This document shows positions 58,521 through 64,000 of a stretch of DNA of 64,000 nt, in pieces. The notes beneath the pieces were generated by a model. It did no database searches. It saw only the letters and a program-made list of their open reading frames with translations, and was not told the origin of the DNA. The position numbers were made by a program, and so were the translations under genes. Source of the stretch: Arabidopsis thaliana. Taxonomy: Eukaryota; Streptophyta; Magnoliopsida; Brassicales; Brassicaceae. Location of the stretch: assembly GCF_000001735.4 (NCBI RefSeq), contig NC_003070.9:19577971-19641970 (forward strand), read 5' to 3'. Each line of letters opens with the position of its first letter. The first letter of the stretch is position 1.

Positions 58521-60656
58521 TTTCGGTTTAAGAAGCCTTTAGAATCATCTGAGTTATCGAAAAAATAAATTTTACAAGACATACTGATAAATTTTACAAA
58601 CGTTGCTTGTGTATAAAATTTTGAAATGTGTGTTGCGTGTCTAATTAAGACACATGATAGATTAATTAAGAATTTTAAGTGTGTGATTTACATTAATTAA
58701 GAGTATTAATGTGTTATGCGAAGTATATGTCTCATTGCTCAATTGTCTTTATTGAGTAGACGTTTGTGAACCAAAGTAAGGTAGCTAGCTAGAGTTCCTA
58801 CCATAGTTATGCTTAATTAGTTTTTAGACCAATTTAAAAAAAAAACTAATCTTAGCTAAAGAATATTATTATTTAAGCACGTACAAAAAAATCAATATAT
58901 AATCTATAAGTTTTATATTAATCCTATATTAATCTAGAGTAGTCTAGTGATCTAACTCTTCTGTATCATCCCATTTCATTAGCTTAATTAGATTAAGATT
59001 TGAATTCTTCTAACATACTAAAGCACTCTTTAAGTAAAACAAACACAGTGCACTGTGCACAGAAACCAAATGTGTGTCTGTAGCAATGCTATTAGACCAA
59101 TACATCTTACCGAGTTAAAGTAAAAACTTTCAAAAGATTCATATGAACAAAATAAATGAAAGTATGTATGAAAAGGAGATTTAGTAATGAGAGCAAGCTG
59201 TGTGGATCTTTAAAAGAAGTATGGTGATTTGTCTAAAATAGAAAGGGAATAGAAACTCCAACAATCGTTTTCTTGAGATTGTTTTTGATATTAGACTTTT
59301 CGAATTTTTGGCAGAATTGATTCTTCAAGCATTTTTTATATTTTCTTGGTTTTGTTTTGGGTTCATACGGTACGGTGTCATAAAACGATATTGTAAATGA
59401 AAAAAGAATTACCAAATATTTTTTCACTTTTTAGTATATAATTTTATCTCATAATATATCTAATATTTCTACATAATCAAATCAGATGAACGCTATCCAT
59501 ATTACAAAAAATGTTAGTGTATGGTGGCACTAGTATTCGGTCTAGGGCCAAAGACTTTACGATTATGAGTTTGATTGGGTCATTTGGTTACGTTGATTTA
59601 TGTCTAAACGTTATACATATGGTGGGTTTACGGAAATATATTTATCAAAATATATACGATCCCAAAACTAGTCGCATGCTTCGACTAAATCTAACCATTA
59701 CAAACATTGGTTATGTTCAATTGTTTTTAGCCGTAGAAAAGGAAAAATATTTGTTAAAAAAATATAGGGGAGAAGCTTTAGGAATACATCTTTGTATTGG
59801 AGAATATAAAAACGGCTTTTGATGTTAAACGTCGTATGTTCTTGTTCTTCATATTCCTTTTTTGGTATTACTATAAATCTATAATAAAATTTTTAAAAAG
59901 AAAATGGATGCTGATTTAGTTAGTACTCACCAATTTTGGAAATCCAGTTTCTTCTTTTTTTGTTTGGTTCGGGGCATCTTTGCTCGCTTCGTTGCGATGT
60001 TAGAGGTGTTGTTGTTGTTGGAAATTCTGAACGATGCCTATTAAATCACCAAGCACAATATTTTATTGTTTTCAAATTATATATGATTTCTTTTTATTCC
60101 ATTATATTATACACACATATATCCCTTATTTCCTACTCCCTTATTTTGAAAATTTTGTTATCCGAAATCAAATGTTTTCTAAAAGTCATCAACTTATCGA
60201 TCAAGACTTGGGTATTAAAGGTTCCTGATTAAAAGTGTGATTTCATTTATTTATATGGTAAGAGGCCACACGTACTAATGACGGCTGTGTTGTGTTAGCT
60301 GGTTATTGCTTTTATGAAAAAAATCGGTACGTCGACATCGACGACAAGCCAATTTGGATTAAAGGGGGGAAGAACATTCTCTAGGCTTTTACTTTTTACC
60401 ACAAAACATACACACCGTGAACACCAAAAACTATATATTATATAATTCAAAAAAAGAAGAATGATTCTGACTCGAGAATCATTCATAAAAACAAAAGTCT
60501 CAAGAAAGCAAAAAGGGTTAGAGCCTGAGGCAAATAAAGTGGTGGTGTCTTCTCGAGGATCAAAAAAAACATATTTAAGTGTTTTCACCAACGAGAAATA
60601 TTTATTCCACTCACTACAATAGAAGAAAACATTTCGCCGTTAAGAAAAGACCGGAA
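58521..60656. other. Intergenic, no gene seen
   Basis: Several ORFs of 60-100 codons (for example 59511-59822 and 59936-60232) have no family signature. The 103-codon one has amino-acid composition not unlike a protein, but no splice or start context supports it. Confidence 0.45.
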
Positions 60657-62142
60657 TCAATGGTGGTGGTCTTCATCGTCACCATGACCGTCTGGTGGTC
60701 CGTGCTGTATAATCAATGTCGAACCAAGTTAATAAAATCTGAAATCTCCACCATTTTCGTGCTCTCATAGTCTCATGAAATTTAGTTAGATTCTAATAAG
60801 TATTAAGAGTATTGAAAGCCAAGTTTAACTTACCTCAAAGTATTGGGAGCACACTGGACATTCAAATGACTTTCCTTTATCTAGCCAGAACCAAACGACG
60901 TCGTGTCCATCCTCTGCAGTTTCAGGAGATATAAGAACACAACAAATGATTGGTAAATGGATACAACGACCAGCAGCTATCAAATCAATTACTAAGAAAA
61001 TCTATTAAAGAATATGACCTCAAAATGATAACTTACCGCCTTCACCACCACGGCATCCGATATTTCTCTTGTCAAAGTAGGACTGTACGACAGCAGGAGA
61101 TTCCTGGAGATGATAGAATTTGGAAATCAAGAGGTTACGAAAATAAGTTCATAATAGTAAACTCAAAGAGCTCCAAAACAATTCGCAAAGAGCCCACAAA
61201 GAAAGAGTAATACAAGAAAACGAAGAACATCCAATATATCAAGATTATGTTATACCTTATAATACAGTATGCAATCCTAAAAAATTGCATTAATCTTAGC
61301 ATATAGAGACTGAATTAGACACATAATAAGTCAATTGAGTTGTGGAAATTTTCGTCAACATCAATAAACATAAGGAGTCGTGACCAGTGAAATCAATGGT
61401 TAGGTAACAGAATCACACCATTCAAACAACATTACTACAAATGAATGTATCATAGAGTCAGCAGTCAAGTATCATAGTAAAAATGGCTTACATGACCTAC
61501 CACAACAAATGGTTCAAAATCAAGTTACTGATTCATCCAGGGCAGTTCTTCCATATTATTAATTGTAAGAGAAATGCTCAACCCCGCAGGAACTAATGCT
61601 AATTGGAGCTCAGTTGAGAAAGTTAGACAAAAGGACTAAAAAAAACTACCTAAAGATCAGAGGATACAAGTTGATCCAAATAGGTCCAAAAACCAGCAAG
61701 AACCCAGAACCAATTCAAAGAGAATGACCAGACAATAAGCATCAGAAGATCTGATCATGTTGTTCCGAGATCATGTTGAACATCTAGATTAGGCCAATTC
61801 TCCTAATTCAAATTATTCAATTTAACTGGACTCTGTGTGGCTAGGCTTGATTTAGGTACACTGTCAATTTATGGAACAAATGTAAACTTGACATTATGCT
61901 TAGAATACGGATAAAGTTTAAACTTCACAGTGAAATTCAGTTGAGATAATAAAGTCAACCCGTTATATTTACTCATGTTCTTCAAATCGACTAACCTTTG
62001 TACCAAAAGGACTTTCAGGGTGGTCGATGTCAAGCAGCCTCCTTCCCTATACAAGGAGAACACAAAAAAAAAGTCAAAACTAAGTTTCTGATCTCCGAAA
62101 GCAACATCGAAGTACACTATACTCTTTGTCAAGACGAATCAT
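60657..62142 (-). CDS. Cytochrome c oxidase subunit 5b-like protein, N-terminally truncated
   Basis: Five coding exons (62142-62116, 62046-61996, 61103-61037, 60913-60834, 60704-60657) give 90 residues, ATG lying immediately after a TGTAG acceptor. A leader exon with an AAAG|GTGAGT donor is visible at about 62293-62330. The body matches plant COX5b: GRRLLDIDHPESPFGTK, AVVQSYFDKRNIGCRGGEG, HDVVWFWLDKGKSFECPVCS and the tail GPPDGHGDDEDHHH. Genuine COX5b proteins are about 170 residues with a mitochondrial presequence and a longer N terminus, both missing here, as is the LEVVGPG segment before GPPDGH. The CPVC and GC cysteines of the zinc site remain. Without a presequence, mitochondrial import is doubtful; a recent partial copy with changed role or on its way to loss is likely. 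Confidence 0.82.
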
Positions 62143-63036
62143 CTACAGTAGATATCAAACAATATCAATATCAATTTCTCTTCTCATCTCATACTCTCCG
62201 TCGACGATCGGCGCATTACTTTATTTACTCTGTTTTTCTTATGTTTTTACGTTGTTTAGTTTAAGAGATAAGTCCCGAGCTTATCACTCACCTTTGTGGG
62301 AGAATTGTTCAATTTCGATTTGACTTGGCACGTGTGAGACACTCGCACATGCGAATCTAAGGTTCAGTAACTGGATGAAATTTACTGAACTCTAGGAATT
62401 TTTTAAAATCATAACTATAGGAAGAAACAAAAAATGTGGTCTTAACTACAAGAATTATCACATTTTTAACGATAAATTATACAAGCAAAGAAAAATCTAT
62501 CTTGATATTTTTTTAGAAATAAGTATATAAAGAACCAATAAAATCCAACTGCTATTTTGTTTAAGTTTCTAATTAATATTCACAAGCTTTGTTGGGCAAT
62601 ATTGAAGATTAAACCAAAAAAATAAAACGATTTTGTCCATAATCATTCTCGACCGACCACTGTCACCATTCTAAAATATCATTGTTTTGTATGCAAATTG
62701 CATAAATCAAATGGCTCTTTCACGTTTAAAATAATTGTATTTCGGAGAAAGTGCATATCAAGACATTGCAATCTGACAAAGAAAAAAAAGCGTGTAGACT
62801 TATCTATCTCCCTAGGTTAACAATCCAATGCATGCGTGTCCACCTTTAAATCTCCCTACACAAGCAAAATTCAGTAAAAAGCTTGTACGTTGATTACATA
62901 TCCAACGAACCATATCCACTTTCAATTTGTTAATCATATAAATTTGACCCTAAAATCTATCTCATTCTCTCATCAATCTTCTTCCTTTAAATCCCTAAAT
63001 CTTCACGTTACTTTTCTATCTACATTTTCACTTTCA
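62143..63036. other. Bidirectional upstream region
   Basis: Promoter space between the COX5b-like gene and the following plus-strand gene. It contains CACGTGTGAGACACTCGCACATGCG near 62330-62355, an imperfect palindrome with a CACGTG core (G-box). Confidence 0.5.
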
Positions 63037-63390
63037 ATGGCTTTGATTATCACCTGCTCCGCTCTACCCACGATCCGAGCATCTTCCGGATCCGGATCCC
63101 TTAACCCGGATCAAAACCGTAAGAAATCTGCTGCTTGGTGGGCTCCTCTCTTCGGTTTACCCTCCGATCCAGATTACCTCAACATCGAAAGCTCATGCTC
63201 CACCGTGAATCCGGATAAAACCGATATTTCCGGGTCGGGTCAAAAGTTTCGTCGCGGTTGTTTTACGGAGGAGAAAGCTAAGCAGTTGAGGAGGAAAACC
63301 GCAGAAGCTTCCACGTTCCATGACGTAATGTATCACTCCGCCATTGCTTCTCGACTTGCGTCTGATATCACCGGCCGAGTCGAGGATTGA
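63037..63390 (+). CDS. Small protein of unknown function, 117 residues
   Basis: Start chosen at the ATG in TTTCAATGGC, which fits the plant start consensus; the frame is open further upstream to 62890 but that part is low-complexity leader. The protein begins MALIITCSALPTIRASSGSG, Ser-rich, then has KSAAWWAPLFGLPSDPDYLN, a central Ser/Asp stretch, RRGCFTEEKAKQLRRKTAEA and STFHDVMYHSAIASRLASDI. I recall similar short plant proteins with WWxPLFGxxxDPDY and FTEEKAKxLR motifs but no assigned function. The N terminus could be a plastid-type transit sequence (weak inference). The gene is intronless, with a 3' UTR extending past 63600. Confidence 0.85.
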   Translation: MALIITCSALPTIRASSGSGSLNPDQNRKKSAAWWAPLFGLPSDPDYLNIESSCSTVNPDKTDISGSGQKFRRGCFTEEKAKQLRRKTAEASTFHDVMYHSAIASRLASDITGRVED

Positions 63391-64000
63391 AACGGATTCG
63401 GGTCAGATCTGGAGACGAATCAATTAATGAATAATTAATCTTTTTTTTCTTAATTCAGTGTTCTTGTAGGATGCAGACCATCTTCTATCGGTGCTCCTTT
63501 TTCATTTGAACCGTTGGCTTGTGTTTGGTCTTTGTGTGTTGTAAACTCTAGTTCCCTTTCTGTTTCTTCTGTAATCAACCGTTGGATTTCCACTTGTTAT
63601 TTTTAGACATGTGTTCCCTAGTTAGCTCTTTTATCTTATCTCAAATTTAAGACATTGTGTTCTCTAAATCTACATCAGAACTTGACTTTGGTCTGAAAAT
63701 GTCTAAATATAACATTTTCTCAACGGTTATCTACTTCAGAACTTGAATTCGGACAGCTTTTCTACTTCACAACTTGAATTCGGTCTTGTTTTACAAATTC
63801 CACATAGACGAACTATAATATTTTGTGACATTTCTCACTGAAAAGCCAACACTAATTAAAACCACTCCAGATCTTATTCTTAACGATGATCGTGAATTTG
63901 GTTGTGTCGAATCTTTTAATATAGTCGTCTCGTTGTTTCAATGTAGTGGTGATACATCTTTCCTCTCTATTAAGATCTTTTTATAATGTTCAATGAAGAA
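63391..64000. other. 3' UTR and intergenic flank with short repeats
   Basis: The phrase CTACWTCASAACTTGAMTTYGGWC occurs three times, at about 63671, 63731 and 63763. No further gene is visible before the window ends. Confidence 0.6.

Noticed and set aside
59511-60232. ORFs of 98-103 codons in the large intergenic gap
   Set aside because: No recognisable family, no splice sites or promoter context, and AT-rich DNA of this length yields such frames by chance.
1-64000. CRISPR arrays, operons, bacterial-type ribosome binding sites, rRNA or phage genes
   Set aside because: None seen; all features are those of a plant nuclear chromosome.

Overview
The window is plant nuclear DNA: AT-rich, dense in short-intron genes with GT/AG borders, and carrying plant-only families (pentatricopeptide repeat proteins, F-box/FBD, CC-NB-ARC, LEA proteins, a Mutator-like transposon). 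Gene order and protein sequences match my memory of Arabidopsis thaliana chromosome 1, roughly loci At1g52565 to At1g52720. That placement is recognition from memory, not a database search. I rebuilt exons by hand. For most genes the splice phases close and the protein length is what the family predicts, so those models are strong.

Layout. 1-2090 has no gene I can see. 2091-2541 (-) is a small plant-specific protein. 2700-5900 is intergenic with a perfect 49-bp-arm foldback and a short direct repeat. 5970-8581 (-) is phospholipase D alpha 2, divergent from a rhomboid protease (9667-10988, +). A DCC thiol-oxidoreductase-like gene (11254-12261, -) is divergent from the ER signal peptidase subunit SEC11 (12642-14516, +), with three TGACGTGG elements between them. 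14.5-22 kb is a repeat island: a degenerate ~60-bp tandem array, then a decayed Mutator-like element (17468-21998) with ~258-bp inverted ends, a GRF zinc-finger gene and a dead transposase. 22.6-23.8 kb (-) is a membrane-protein gene with a frame inconsistency.

25.8-39.5 kb is ordinary gene space: a large PPR gene, an O-fucosyltransferase family gene, a second PPR gene, an F-box/FBD gene with a duplicated exon fragment behind it, a CC-NB-ARC gene without LRRs, and BADC2, a biotin-domain protein lacking the biotinyl lysine that restrains plastid acetyl-CoA carboxylase. 40.4-42.6 kb is a divergent pair of stress proteins (a small LEA-related protein and LEA7) that share a C-terminal block and an ACGT-rich promoter.

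43.4-55.4 kb is the most striking part: four tandem minus-strand copies of a nine-exon acyl-protein-thioesterase-like alpha/beta hydrolase. Only the outermost copy keeps the Gly-x-Ser-x-Gly nucleophile. The other three carry Gly-x-Gly-Leu-Gly, yet two are fully open and the third is nearly so. 55.4-60.6 kb is AT-rich intergenic DNA with a second foldback and a SINE-like tRNA-derived stretch. The window ends with a short COX5b-like gene lacking a transit peptide (60657-62142, -) and a small conserved-looking protein gene (63037-63390, +).
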